Source: Marasmius tenuissimus | Taxonomy: Eukaryota > Basidiomycota > Agaricomycetes > Agaricales > Marasmiaceae | Assembly: GCA_029532415.1 (NCBI GenBank) | Contig: JAQOTA010000042.1 | Span: 62,001-126,000, forward strand | Direction: 5' to 3' | Length of the DNA stretch: 64,000 bases | Shown: piece after piece, positions 33,765 through 45,020 of the stretch | Layout of the letters: the number at the start of each line of letters is the position of its first letter | How positions within the stretch are numbered: position 1 is the stretch's first letter | Made by a program: the position numbers and the translations under genes | The notes under the pieces: model-generated | The model's database searches: none | Told to the model about the DNA's origin: nothing | What the model saw: only the letters and a program-made list of their open reading frames with translations

Positions 33765-36243
33765 GTACATATGTTACGATCTTCTTCTTCTCATCGATCC
33801 GTTCGCTCGCGCTCGTTTAGCCAAAGCTCAAGAACGAGGTCTGGACCTCCCAGTCGACCGCATGAGCCCCCGAGATGACTTTCCAGTGGTTTTGATGATC
33901 TGGATGTACCTGATTATTCGGGGATTTGTTTTGGGTCGCATTGGAGGACGAGGAACAGTATCTTTGAAGACAACGGAGGGTAATGAATCAATGGTTCTCT
34001 GATACTAGCTACTACTTACCTGTTGAGAATACGTGGTTCGAATTTTCATCTGTACTCGACTCGTTTGAATTCCGGGCTGCAGCTTTGAAAGGATCACCTG
34101 AAATTCCAGGAATGAGCCGATGACTCGGAGCCTTCGATATATAAGCAGAAATTGCGACTCACCTGGTACCAATGGGAGATATCCTGTTATGACTGGTGTT
34201 CACAACGTAAGCTCAATACTGAGTTATCGACCTGTCTTGGTTCTGGTGTTGTGAATGTGAGATTGAGTAGTAAGGTCAAGCTGAAGAGCAAGACCTGTTA
34301 CTGTACAAGTATAAATACTAAAACTAGAACTGCGTACATACTGTGAACTGTTGTAAATACTGCGATCTGGACTGCGTACATACTGTGAACTACTGCGAAT
34401 ACTGTGGTCAGATAAATAACACTGCGATCAGATAAATAAACGTATCAGAGTCATAGATAAGATATCTTAGATGAAGAAAATGATATACCCCCTTCGTAAC
34501 TGTAACATATCCACGTTCCCATGCATATTGTCTACCGTCCCAACTGTAGTTTCCTTGCTGCAAGTGCTCGTTTACTATCCAGTATTGCCCTCTGTCCCAC
34601 GACAAGCCAAGCCAGAAATGAACCTTCAGTCTGGGAATCCCATTTGTCTCCCAATCCTCCTCGGATATTGAAGATTACCGTTCGGGTCAAAGGACCAGTA
34701 GAAAAGAGAGTCGGCAAGGGGATAACGTACGGAATACATCCCATTACTCTATAAGGAAAGGGGGGACAAAGAGATAGATGGGGGTTGTAGATGTGGAATC
34801 ATTTTGGATTGTGCCACCGAGGGAAAATCGAACGTCGGTAATGAACACTGAGGAGAAGTACCTGTCAGTGGAAACATGACAAAAGGTGAGATGCACTCAC
34901 CTAGGTCTTTTTCTGGATTGTGACACCCATAGGCAAATGGAATAGATTGGGCAAGGTAGGCAGTATGTTGTCAAAGTAGGTTTGGACAGTGTAAGGAGAA
35001 GTGAAGGTTTATGCTCACCACCACCTGGTAAGAACGGAAATCCACACGAGATGGTACTACACAAGTCAGCACAACACAGATGGGCTGGGTAGGTGAGTGC
35101 ACCAGAAGTGGAGTAGGTGGCTTCAACACCGGTGCTGAAGTTGTCAAAACACCATTGAGGGGAAGGGGTAAAGGGCAACGGGGTTGAGTCGGGGAGGTAT
35201 TTCATGGCAAAGTGGGGTTGGTGAACGGGTGATTGGTCCAAGAGATAGGTCGATGTTCGGTGGGGAGAGGGAGATGAATGGGATGTCGTATTGCCAGGCG
35301 TGGGTTTTGAGGTTGAATGTCCAAAACCGCCGCTCTGCCAAAATCTGTTATGCATCTATCAGAGGAGCAAGTTCTATAAATAATACACTCACAGGTATTG
35401 TCAGAGTCTTGTCTGCACTCAAAGTATGAAACGAGGTGTTCTTAAACATCATCAGCCGACGTGGGATGTCAAAAAGCCGGACATACCTGTGTATACCAAA
35501 GGTCGTGCCACACAACTTTGCCCTTTTCAGTCCACATCTTGGTGGTGAAATCCTCCCCATTCGCTAATTCTTTCATGTGATTGTCAGCATCTGCTGATAA
35601 AACCACCAACCAAAGACTCTTACCATCATGCACAATCCATGTCGGCTGTTTGGACTGGCCTATTCCAACCAGCTGGGGGAGTAGTGGTGACCTAGAACCA
35701 GGTAAGAACATCACTCTGCAGACAGGAATTTGGACAAACCGCCAAGATACACACGCTCTGATATCTGCGATGGCTCATAAGATGCCAAGCCAAACTTATG
35801 TAAAGAGTGCTTACGGTTTCCAGGCTGTCCTGAGTCCCATCCAATGCCTCAACTGTTATGCTTGTGAACTTTCCTGCGCATCCCATAATCTCGACGGGTT
35901 GCATGATTTTCCTAACCCTTGTCACTTTGGACCGCTGTTGTGATTCTCCACAATCCAATTCTTGATGTTTAGCTTCCACAATCACTTCTAGAATCTGTGA
36001 TGATACATTCCTCCGCACAATAATGTCGCCCATGAGTATCTTCCTGAACATATTTCTGTACTATGCCCGAGTCAGAACCCCGGAAACTAGTATACGGCCT
36101 CCACGCACCAACTCAACCATATCCCCTCGATTGTTGTAGTATGTGTTCGTCGTCGTGGTCAAATTGCTGCTCATACTGTAAATAGTTGCATTATGGCCAA
36201 TGTGGACATCTCTGGCACCAGTCAAGATGGTACTCATCGCCAT
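33765..36243 (-). pseudogene. Family A gene, copy A6 (pseudogene with four lesions)
   Basis: The start is at 36243 (MAMSTILTGARDVHIG). Exons 1 and 2 (36243-36109, 36060-35815) are normal. Exon 3 is 25 nt instead of 38 (13-bp deletion). Exon 7 (35344-35103) is 242 nt instead of 406, losing the part that encodes the ENQLGDFLHVIASSG region. Exon 9 (34847-34163) is split by a 323-bp solo LTR. The last exon has a TGA where A2 has a serine codon. Intron 8 has a GT donor (GTGAGT). Together these make a functional product unlikely. Confidence 0.85.
34180..34512. mobile_element. Solo LTR, 323 bp, in exon 9 of A6
   Basis: The insert 34185-34507 begins TGTTA and ends TAACA and is flanked by TATCC on both sides (34180-34184, 34508-34512). 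Removing it and one TATCC restores the sequence seen in A2 and A4. It contains a TATAAATA word and tandem repeats of CTGCGTACATACTGTGAACT-like units near 34325-34400. The structure is that of an LTR left after recombination between two LTRs. It is not related to the gypsy or copia LTRs further right, as far as I can see. Confidence 0.9.
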
Positions 36244-37990
36244 TTGCAAGGAATCAAAGGGAAACCGAGATAATTGTTGGTCGGTGATAGCAGAGGGAAG
36301 GGAAGAATGTTGTTATGTCACTCCTGCACCAGCTGTATATGTGAGGCTGGGTATCCAGCCTTGTATTCTCAATGCTGTATTTGACAGGGTCTCACAGTAC
36401 TAGTTCTCTCTTGATCTCAATGAAGTCCACCACTCCCACACCGTTCGGCCCAACTATGATTGACAGAAAGACAGGTCCTGACGTATTGACGATGGAATGA
36501 TGCGTCAACGCCAACTCTGCGGCTCTGCCGGCTGATCCGAACCAAATTCTGCCACATTGATTGGAATGAATACAGACCAAAGCCGGAATATTGAAATGAG
36601 GAAAGCACTCATAGCAACAAAAGTCCAACGGGAAGTTAACAGGGCGGTAATTGTGAGGGAGATATAAATACGACCTCCATAGTTTGATAATGAATCAACA
36701 GGTTGCTCCTCTAGCGAGCAATATTGTTCCTCACAAGGTTTAGCCTTTGCTCACTTGTCGGTCTTGACTAAAGCGTCTGTCAGCGGGCAAAGCAGGTTGA
36801 GATGGCGGGATACAGTGTTGATCAGAGTACTCACAGCAAAGATAGCTTCCGAAAACTCACGATACTTGCCCGCACTGATCGTCCTAAATAGCATTTGCCA
36901 ATATTGAGACCAGGACGCAGTGGAGACCAACTCGCGATCTGATTCAAAGGCTCATCATACTTACCTCCCTCGACAAACCCTCGTATCAAAGTGCCATCAA
37001 CTTCACTGTCTCTTCATCGCCTTTTCTAGGTTCTTGTAACAGTGCCGTGGGCAAATATTCTGGAGGCCGATGTCGTCACTATCACATTTAACAGCTTCTA
37101 CTGAGGCGATGAAGATCGTGTACAAAGCATTAATCTCTGTGGAATTCAAGCTGGCTCCCGGGTAAGTGCGCATTACTAATACGCTTCATCTCCTGTGGCG
37201 AGTCAGCATGCCACTGAAAGCTCAAAGAAAGAACTGACCAGAAAGGTGTCGTCCGGTCGTTTAGATCTCTTTAACTTGATTCCGTGGCCTCAGAAGGTTC
37301 GATGGGTCAATGGTTCGCCGTAATCGTACGGAGCTTGGAAATCATGGCGATACAGACATGGACGACGACGTAGCTGCCAAAGAAAATGAATTTCTGAATA
37401 TAGTGAACAAAAGATAATTGAGTATGGGGATCGAGCTGGGAGGATTCAAGAATCGTACCCACTTTAACCTTGATATTGGTACACACAAGATTGGATAAAA
37501 CCTCGGCTACCAACACTCAGAACTGTAGTTTGATTGGCCGCGCAGGCAATGATCCATCACTAGTCCGAAAATTTGATCGAGTTGCAGCGTACCATCCACA
37601 AGGGCGAGGCCAGTGGAGGCAAGTTCCGAAGAGCGCAAGTTGGATCAGTAATGTAGGGACTCAGGAGACGGACAGAGGGTTCCAGTACTTCGCATCTAAT
37701 GAATTTGAGAATGCTCCTTTGTTTTAGTATCACTCAAGTTTTGTAAAAACAGGACATCTGCATCAGTACGCAGAAAACCCTGCAAAAGGCGCTGAACCTC
37801 ATACTGAAAGGTCTTGAAAGGCATCCTGGCGGGCTCAACTCCGATTATATGTCATCAAAACCGTCAGAACGAGCGGCATGTAGCTGAAAACAGTACAAAC
37901 CTGATATGCCGTACACAACGAGCGGCAGCTATACAGCAGTTTAGGGCCCTCTATAACACGACCGCTTATTTTACGGCGTGTAACTTTAGC
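36244..37990. other. Diverged block C upstream of A6, then no supported gene
   Basis: From 36250 to 36630 the block C similarity continues at first, then a minus-strand frame reads HHSIVNTSGPVFLSIIVGPN and VVDFIEIKREL; it is open but unassigned. At 37307-37516 a minus-strand frame has a hydrophobic run (KFIFFGSYVVVHVCIAMI) that resembles the block C hydrophobic segment. No complete gene is supported. Confidence 0.3.
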
Positions 37991-38189
37991 ACATCTCCCA
38001 AACATTCCTCTTGAGATATGCTTCGCAACCGGAAGAACAACTGGAGTCGAGGCATTGGTAATGTCAGGCCATCTCGCACGTTCATTTAGGGTTAATGTGA
38101 GCCTGCTGACTAACAGGGCGTAGTAGATGACGTGGAAAAAAAGGGGACGAGATATTTGGAAGAGCGGACGAGGCACTTCGAGACTCACC

Positions 38190-39437
38190 ATTTTAATATA
38201 AGTACGACTTTCACAAGATTGGAGGTACCTCCCGTGCGGTCTGATGAAGAGTACATCAGACGATTAAGGTTGGCATTACGCTGGAGTTGACTCACAGGCT
38301 TTGAAGCCAGGTATCCCATCTGTATAAAGCTGGCTAAATAGGAGTGACGTGAATACGCCACTCGCACTCAAGGAGACCACCGAGAAGAGCACAACGCTAT
38401 TGTATACCATCAAGAGAATCCAGTATATGTATATCTCCTTGTTCTGCATAACGTAGAAGCATTGTCTCAAATCTTCGTTTTTAGGTGCTAGTAAGTTGAG
38501 AAGCGGATCTACACAAGTTCAGTCAGAGGCCATAGTCACTCCACAGGACCGGCAAGGCATACTGACATTAAATTCCCTCAACAAAACACCCAAAAAACAC
38601 TATGCGGGGATGGCGCATGCTAATAAAATTACAACGAGAATGATTGTGGTTCCCCGAGCCTTCTGAGCGCAAGAAGTACTGACAGGTCAGGATTGATCTC
38701 GGGCCCCGCAAGGGAGAGGTAACCAATGGCCTTGAGAGCTGAATTCCAAGTATCGAGCTCCCTATGAAGATATTTGTCATTGGTCAATGCTTCTGGTACA
38801 TTGGAACTCGAACTCACATATACTCAGCGTGTAAGTGATTACACACTCCCTCGTATCCCTCACGCCCATCAAAACTTCACCGTGCAAACGATCCCCTCGT
38901 CAGACCTTGGCTTTCAGATCGAGACTTTGAATTGATACCCACAATACTGATCCAAAATCGCTCGATCAAGGCATGGCATATATCGTTGTGCAAGATATAA
39001 CAAGTTGAATATTGCCACTGTAAGCCTGAAGGGTTGTTTTCGTGGATCAAGCAAAGCCCATATATGCACAAGTTCTAGGTCGAGGCTGACCAGGACGTCG
39101 TATGTCCAGAGAGCACCTGCTGCAGCTTCAGAATATTCAAAACACTGCTTGACTGATAGGGAGGAGGAGGAGTGTATTACACGACATGGTCCACGTGCTG
39201 AACGCCGGGTCCGGGGCTTATCCTAGCATACAAGCAGCTAACTACGCCTTCGACCCCGGGACGGTTCCCAGGGAAGTGGGGCGTAGAAAGTACCGTTGAA
39301 TTACTAGCCACCAAGTTCCCGATAAGACCCAAGCTAGTATCCTCAGGAAATTAAAAACTCACCCGGACCAACATCTCATGCTGTAACATTGCCAAGATGT
39401 TCACCTCTGGTGACGTAGTAATTATTCCTCCGACCAT
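38190..39437 (-). pseudogene. DUF6533-type membrane protein gene, copy 1 (decayed)
   Basis: Exon 1 (39437-39363) reads MVGGIITTSPEVNILAMLQH and EMLVR, and ends at donor GTGAGT. The next exon, after acceptor AAGCAG (about 39143), continues CFEYSEAAAGALWTYDVLVS then LDLELVHIW, LTVAIFNLLYLAQRYMP and DQYCGY. The LxxYDxLxxxDxExxxIW pattern followed by LYLxxRYxP is the hallmark of fungal DUF6533 proteins, which have several membrane segments. Downstream, the segment aligned to PRIWAVWARGTT of copy 2 has lost about 11 nt and has a stop in the following hydrophobic run. A last segment near 38470-38280 reads FYVMQNKEIYIYWILLMVYN. It is a pseudogene. Confidence 0.7.
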
Positions 39438-39439
39438 GG

Positions 39440-41050
39440 CTAGTGAGGGATAGGGACAAGGGATGCAACACAATCTTCTCGGTGGACACATTATCCATAT
39501 ATTGACTTAATTGACAGCGGTTATGCACGCCCGAACACGGGAGTCTAATGATTTGACAGAATGAATAGAAGGCAACATACAGGAGGAATTGAAAAAACCA
39601 AGGGTACTGTTGAGTGTCACCTGAGGTCCTGAGCGTTTATATGCAATTGGGGCTATTTGTACTTAGTAAAGACGTCATAAGGACTAACGGAATACATTCT
39701 GGAAATTGAATTTTAGTTAGAGGGGCATGAACGCCGAAGGGAAGATTGGGGCATTGAACATGTCGAAGCAGTGCGATAGTTGAAGAGACGATCAATCAAG
39801 CTATCCTAGTACGACAGGCGGTGGTTGTACTGGTAGCGAGAATGGGACCTATAAACCAAGGGCGTGCATGAATGGGCGGCTTTGCATTCTGTCATGGACT
39901 CCATTATTCTCCCAGTCTCCAGAGTGGGCTGACTCCGAATACTCACACGGACAGAACAGGTACAGACAAAGTGACTGAAACAAAACAAAAGGCCAGTTAT
40001 ACGAGTTCATGGATGCCGCTGTTGCAAACTTGCAGATTCTATTCGCTCACTGCTACCGATAGCCTCTCCAAGAGCCTTAATACCATAGAATCTACCTTGT
40101 TCGGACGATGTCTACCGCGGTTCATGGCTGTGATGTTGTTTCCATGAAGACTGCACGTGTGACCATCACCTAGTGCTTCCCTCACTCACTCATCCGTCAT
40201 ACTCCTATCTCCCAACCTCAATGAATGACATACACCTGTACTCCACGAAGTATGCATCCATGGCCATTTACGTACTTGATTGGTTCATCAGCCAGATGGA
40301 GGAGGAGGAACGGGAAGTGCAGTTGCTTCTGGAAAGGGAGATCAAAACTCGTCTTCTGTGCGTCAAACGATGACATCCCTTCGATGCTTGCTATCAAGAT
40401 CGCATGCCCAGCCCAGCCCAGCAAGGAATATGGAAGTTAAAGGCCCTCTCTAATGAATGGATAAAGCCCTGGACAACAACCCGAGGTTTCAAACGTTTCT
40501 ACTCCCCGTCGCTCTAGGTCTCTCCTCATCCATCGTTTGCGAAGCATTCAATGCAAACGACATGCTCGGATAAGTTGAATTCAGTTCTCCCGTCCCAATT
40601 CCAGAATCCCATCCAGATTTGCCTTGAATCACGTTTTGCGCTGCCGCTTTCCGGATATGGAGGATTGCGTGGCTGGCGAGGATGGAATGGAGAACACGTT
40701 CAAATCTATGTGTGTTGTTAGATGGAAGAAACACGTGGAGAGAGGTGCAGGCGCACGGGGATATGATGTGGACGTAGTCGTGCTGTTGAAGGACGGAGAA
40801 ATGGATGAGAACTCCGAATTGGCGAGCCTTGTCTCATTTGATGGGTTACTCACTGGGAGGATGAGGATTATGGTAACGTTGACGAGGGATACAACTAGAT
40901 TCAAGAATGAGGAACTGTAAGTGGGTTCGACCCCTTCATTTCCAGAAAACAAGACCTCACTGAAGATCAAGGCGTAATACATAATACCTAGTATCCACGA
41001 TGGGGGGTCAGTACGTAGTACAAAAGAGGAGAAGACCCAGGCCGAATTTG
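39440..41050. other. No supported gene between the two DUF6533 copies
   Basis: Short open frames exist on both strands at 40620-40980 (one of 98 codons on plus, one of 117 on minus, overlapping each other), but nothing distinguishes a real one. I see no repeats or RNA genes. Confidence 0.35.
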
Positions 41051-41059
41051 GGACTCACC

Positions 41060-42203
41060 ATCCCGATAAACGACTTTCACGAGGTTTGAGGTACCTCCTA
41101 TGCGATCTGAGGGAGAACGAATGAGACAATCGGGAATTGATAGATATTATGCTGGAGTTGGCTTACACGCCTTGAACCCCGCTATTCCCATTAATACAAA
41201 GCTAGCTGGGGAAGTGCCATGGATATTTTACTCTAAGGGAGAACTACCGACAACGCACCACCATCATATATCATCAAGACAATCCAGCATAGGTATATAT
41301 CCTTGTTCTGCATGGTATAGAAGCATCGTCTCAGATCTTCATTTCTAGGTGTCGGTATTTCGAGGAGCGGGTCTACACAAAGTAAATCAGAGGCCTCGGT
41401 GACGAGAGGACATGAAAGGAACACACTGACACTGAACTCCTCCAACAAAACGCCCGAAAAACACCATTGCGGGGACGACGCATCCTAACGAGATCACAAC
41501 AAGGATGATCCCGATTGTAGTTCCTCGAGCCCATACGGCCCATATTCTGGGTGCGAGAAGCACTACTCAGATAAAAGTCAGGAATGTCTCGATCTATACA
41601 GGAGAGAGTAACTGACGCTCTGAGAGCTCAATTCCCAATATCGAGCTCCCTATAGAAATGGTTCTCATCAGGGACAACATTACGCGTGGTAGATTCAAAA
41701 TCTGACATGCACTCAGCGTGTAAGTGATTACACAGCCCCTTGTGTCCTTGGGGCCCATTATAACTGAATTTGTACTTGTTAAGCTCATCTTCGCGAGTCA
41801 ATATCACGGATACCCACAATATTGATCCAAAAACACTGAATCTAACAGTGGCATATATCTTTGTGCGAGATATAACACATTGAAAATCGCCTTCGTAAGT
41901 TTGAACGGTCGTTTTCGTGAATTAAGGGACACCCAAATATGCGCGAGTTCAAGGTCGATGTTGATAAGGACATCGTATGTCCAGAGGGCTCCTGCTGCAG
42001 CTTCACTACGTTGAGAGAACTACTTGAGAAACAGAGGAGGCGACGAAGAATGTACCATTGAAGTACTACAAGTTGTTAAAAGAATGAATGAGATCGGACC
42101 TACTATTCCGGGAAGCTTGAAAACTCACCCGAACCCACATTTCATGTTGCAACGTCGCCAACACGTCGACCTCTGGAGACATAGGAATCGCTCCTTCAGT
42201 CAT
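41060..42203 (-). pseudogene. DUF6533-type membrane protein gene, copy 2 (probably decayed)
   Basis: Exon 1 (42203-42129) reads MTEGAIPMSPEVDVLATLQH and EMWVR, and ends at donor GTGAGT. Exon 2 from 42019, after acceptor CAAGTAG, reads FSQRSEAAAGALWTYDVLIN then IDLELAHIWVS, LTKAIFNVLYLAQRYMP and DQYCG. Later segments read PRIWAVWARGTTIGIILVV and SLGCVVPAMVFFGRFV (about 41550-41440), then DPLLEIPTPRN and FYTMQNKDIYLCWIVLMIYD (41380-41260). The last two groups lie in different frames with no clear intron between them, and the intron donor kept in copy 1 (GTGAGT after HAEYM) is missing here. It is better preserved than copy 1 but still likely broken. It is the tandem partner of copy 1, about 2.8 kb away, on the same strand. 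Confidence 0.65.
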
Positions 42204-42209
42204 AATAAG

Positions 42210-42890
42210 CCGTGATGGAAAAAACAAAAGAGGAAGAGAGGGTGAGATGAGCTACCATTCAGGCCCATATATCAACTTCTTTGACAGCAGTGATGCATGC
42301 ACGGGAGCCTGTTATGACGGAATGAACGAACAGGATCAGAGGGGAGGAACGACGACAGAAGTGCCGTAGTACGTCACCTGAGGCTCTGTACGTTCCATAA
42401 ATCAGGATATTGAGTATCCGTCGGCAGGCTGTGAACACTGGAGGGTGGATTGGCGTCAGAGCAGTGCAAAGTCTCGGAGACACAATCAATCAATCAAGCT
42501 ATTTTTGTAAATCACATTGGGAGTGGGTCGAAGGAAGCTTCTCAGGCACACTGCGCAAATAGGTGGGAAGCATTTACAGTGAGTCCGGACAAGCATTCCT
42601 GAATTGATTTCATTCTTGATACATCATAAGTTAGAGTCCAATTCTTCACCTATAGGCTCGTAGCCAAACACCATGATCGAGTACGCTGGATTCTGAAAGC
42701 AGCGTCAAGAAAAGTGTGCTGACTCCGATCCGCTGTGACGGCCTGCTCAACTGTATGATTTAGAGTGGTGAAAACCCAGTGAGTGACCCGTATGAATCGG
42801 TGTTTATTTGGTCAGCACTGATATGTTACCGGGGTATGGCTACAATATTCTTTATATGCTACCATGTTCTGGCATTGGGTGCAAGATCAT
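42210..42890. other. No supported gene
   Basis: This stretch follows the 5' side of DUF6533 copy 2. I see no convincing frame or repeat. Confidence 0.35.
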
Positions 42891-42897
42891 AAGTTTT

Positions 42898-43220
42898 CAG
42901 GGGTATTTGAAATTGACGCTAAACTTTATTTGGGGAGATCTTGGCACACATTGGGTGCAAGAACAAATAAGTTTTTGGAGCAATGAAGGATTTATGCAGA
43001 AACTTACATTGGGAGAATTTATCAGAATTCTTATGGATATGTCACAGTTATTCAACCCACACTCGACTCAAACAGGAGAGAAATGTGATACAAATGCTGA
43101 ATCTGACATTTCCATTGCATTTCTACCCTTTTCTGGGATTGAGTACTTCCATCCTTTGTCCCAGTACTTATGCTAAGATCTCCCCACATATAATTCAATG
43201 TCAATCTTGCATATCTCCCA
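42898..43220. repeat. Imperfect inverted repeat, arms about 60 bp (foldback-like)
   Basis: The left arm (42898-42955) and right arm (43160-43220) are reverse complements with about three quarters of positions matching, and share the core GGGGAGATCTT. Short direct repeats of ATTGGGTGCAAGA also occur at 42874 and 42949. It could be an old MITE; the ends and target duplication are not definable. Confidence 0.5.
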
Positions 43221-43548
43221 GACTTACAGAATTCTGCACTCAGTGACAAGTCACGGAAGAAAAGAAAGAGATACTTGGTACCAGAAATAAGTGGAAATGT
43301 GATAGAAACACCAGATTTGGGATATCTATCTCTATATAGGTCAGGTTTGGATCAAATTTCTGCTGCATAGACCCCAGAGATTATGATTGATTCTCCCTAT
43401 GTAAGTTTCCACATAAGTTTCCAATTTCTCCTTGAAATTCATGAGTTTCTGCTAGTGTTGCCAACGGCTCGGCTCTAACCGTGGCTCGAGAGGTTCGGAA
43501 CCACTTGGGAAAATGGCTCACTCGGAAGTCAGTTTACCAGAGCAGCTC

Positions 43549-44437
43549 TGTCATGAAGACGCCACTTTTCCCTCCACCATTTGCTCACATGATTATCACA
43601 TGCTCTTTTCTCACGGTCACTTACCATACATCCTTCTTTCTCACAATTCCCTTTCTTAACCCACCATCGCACAGCTTTAACCCACATTGCGCAGCCATCC
43701 CATTATCTCATACCAACTCATTCCTTATCCATCCTTGACTCATACTTACTCATACACGACTCATAGGTAGCCACTCCAACTCCAGCTCTGACTGTAGGAT
43801 AGGTATATAATAGTCTTCACCTGGTCCCTCATCTTTGTTGAACATGTGGTTACCATGTGATACACTTTATTGACATGTTGTTTACGCGTCTATTATTTGT
43901 AGACTCTTTTACTATGACACTTGCACTCATATGAAAGATCCTGTACTTACTCAGACGGACTCTGTAGTTAGTCAGTACTCACACCTTATCTCTATGGTTT
44001 ATAACAAGGTTCAGCTTTGCACCCAATAGTGTTCAAAGCTGACTGAGCTTTCTCTCTAGATTACTTAGATAGAAAGCTAGTATGACTATGCCTACTTACT
44101 CACTCTGCTCTTCGAGCACTTATGCTTACTGATATGCAATATGTACCATATGCTATATTCTCACTTACCTATGTTCTATGACTTGTAGATAGACAAGGAC
44201 TCTTGTATAAAAGCTGGAGACTTTGCGTCTCAAAGCTTTAGGACAATCTACTTGATTAACACCTCTAGCAAGCATCTGCAAGAACACAAGAATTCTCTTA
44301 TAGTCAATATGTGAGGTTTTAGTTTCATCTCACTGTGCATTTAACTATGCTGGCTCAATAATCTTGACCTCTTGTTGTTGGAACCAGGTAAGTAGTAGAG
44401 TCTCCTTCACTTTCCTTCTCTACAATAGATCTAACTT
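43549..44437 (+). mobile_element. Old gypsy LTR fragment, plus orientation, interrupted by a copia solo LTR
   Basis: 43549-43835 and 44366-44437 follow the element 1 LTR from its first base (TGTCATGAAGACGCC) through its TATA region and down to ATCTAACTT. It lacks the last part of the LTR and has many substitutions relative to 44537-45020. At 44438 it joins abruptly to LTR sequence in the opposite orientation. The sequence between 43836 and 44360 is a separate insertion. Confidence 0.85.
43831..44365 (+). mobile_element. Copia solo LTR, 525 bp, with ATCTT target duplication
   Basis: The insert 43836-44360 begins TGTTGAACATG and ends GGCTCAATA, matching both ends of the 5' LTR of the copia element at 57758-58276 and sharing internal words such as TTGTTTACGCGTC and AGGACAATCTACTTGATT. 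ATCTT flanks it on both sides (43831-43835, 44361-44365). Removing it restores the gypsy LTR sequence CATCTTGACC. Confidence 0.9.
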
Positions 44438-44536
44438 CATGTATGAGTAAGTATGAGTCAAGGATGAATAAGGAATGAGTCGATATGAGATAATGGGATG
44501 GCTGCGCGATGTGGGTTAAAGCTGCGCGATGGTGGG
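44438..44536 (-). mobile_element. Left remnant of the 3' LTR of gypsy element 2
   Basis: Reading minus from 44536, this continues the LTR begun at 51186-51071, interrupted by element 1. It runs to about 44441, where it meets the plus-oriented LTR fragment. The downstream portion of this LTR is missing. Confidence 0.8.
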
Positions 44537-45020
44537 TGTCATGAAGACGCCACTTTTCCCTCCACCATTTGCTCACATGATTATCACATGTCCTTTTCCC
44601 ACGGTCACTTACTATACATCCTTATTTCTCACGATTCCCTTTCTTAACCCACCATCGCGCAGCCTTAACCCACATCGCGCAGCCATCCCATTATCTCATA
44701 CCGACTCATTCCTTATTCATCCTTGACTCATACTTACTCATACACGACTCATAGGTAGCCACTCCGACTCCAGCTCTGACTGTAGGATAGGTATATAAGC
44801 TAGCTAGTCTTCACCTGGTCCCTCATCTTGACCTCTTGTCGTTGGGACCAGGTGAGTAGTACAGTCTCCTTCGCTTTCCTTCTCTACAATAGATCTAACT
44901 TGTCGTTGGGACCAGTTCTGCCTTATCTCTGCCTGAGTTGAGCCCGCTGCTCCTCTCCTAGCTTGCTGCCACCGCCCTCTGCCTTCGCCGTCTCCGATAG
45001 ACGCTCAGCACTTCGTGACA
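44537..45020 (+). repeat. 5' LTR of gypsy element 1
   Basis: It starts TGTCATG and ends TTCGTGACA (TG...CA ends). It contains a TATATAA box at 44792 and a probable RNA start near 44825, about 32 bp downstream. A consensus splice donor CAG|GTGAGT lies at 44852. It is identical to 50587-51070. Confidence 0.95.
44792..44834 (+). promoter_or_regulatory. LTR core promoter: TATA box and predicted RNA start
   Basis: TATATAA begins at 44792. ATCTTGACCT at 44825-44834 is the exact reverse complement of the primer-site core (45023-45032) and lies at a usual TATA-to-start distance. This supports transcription beginning at or very near 44825. Confidence 0.6.

Noticed and set aside
40624..40982. Overlapping frames of 98 (plus) and 117 (minus) codons between the DUF6533 copies
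   Set aside because: There is no homologous copy, splice context or recognisable motif to choose either.
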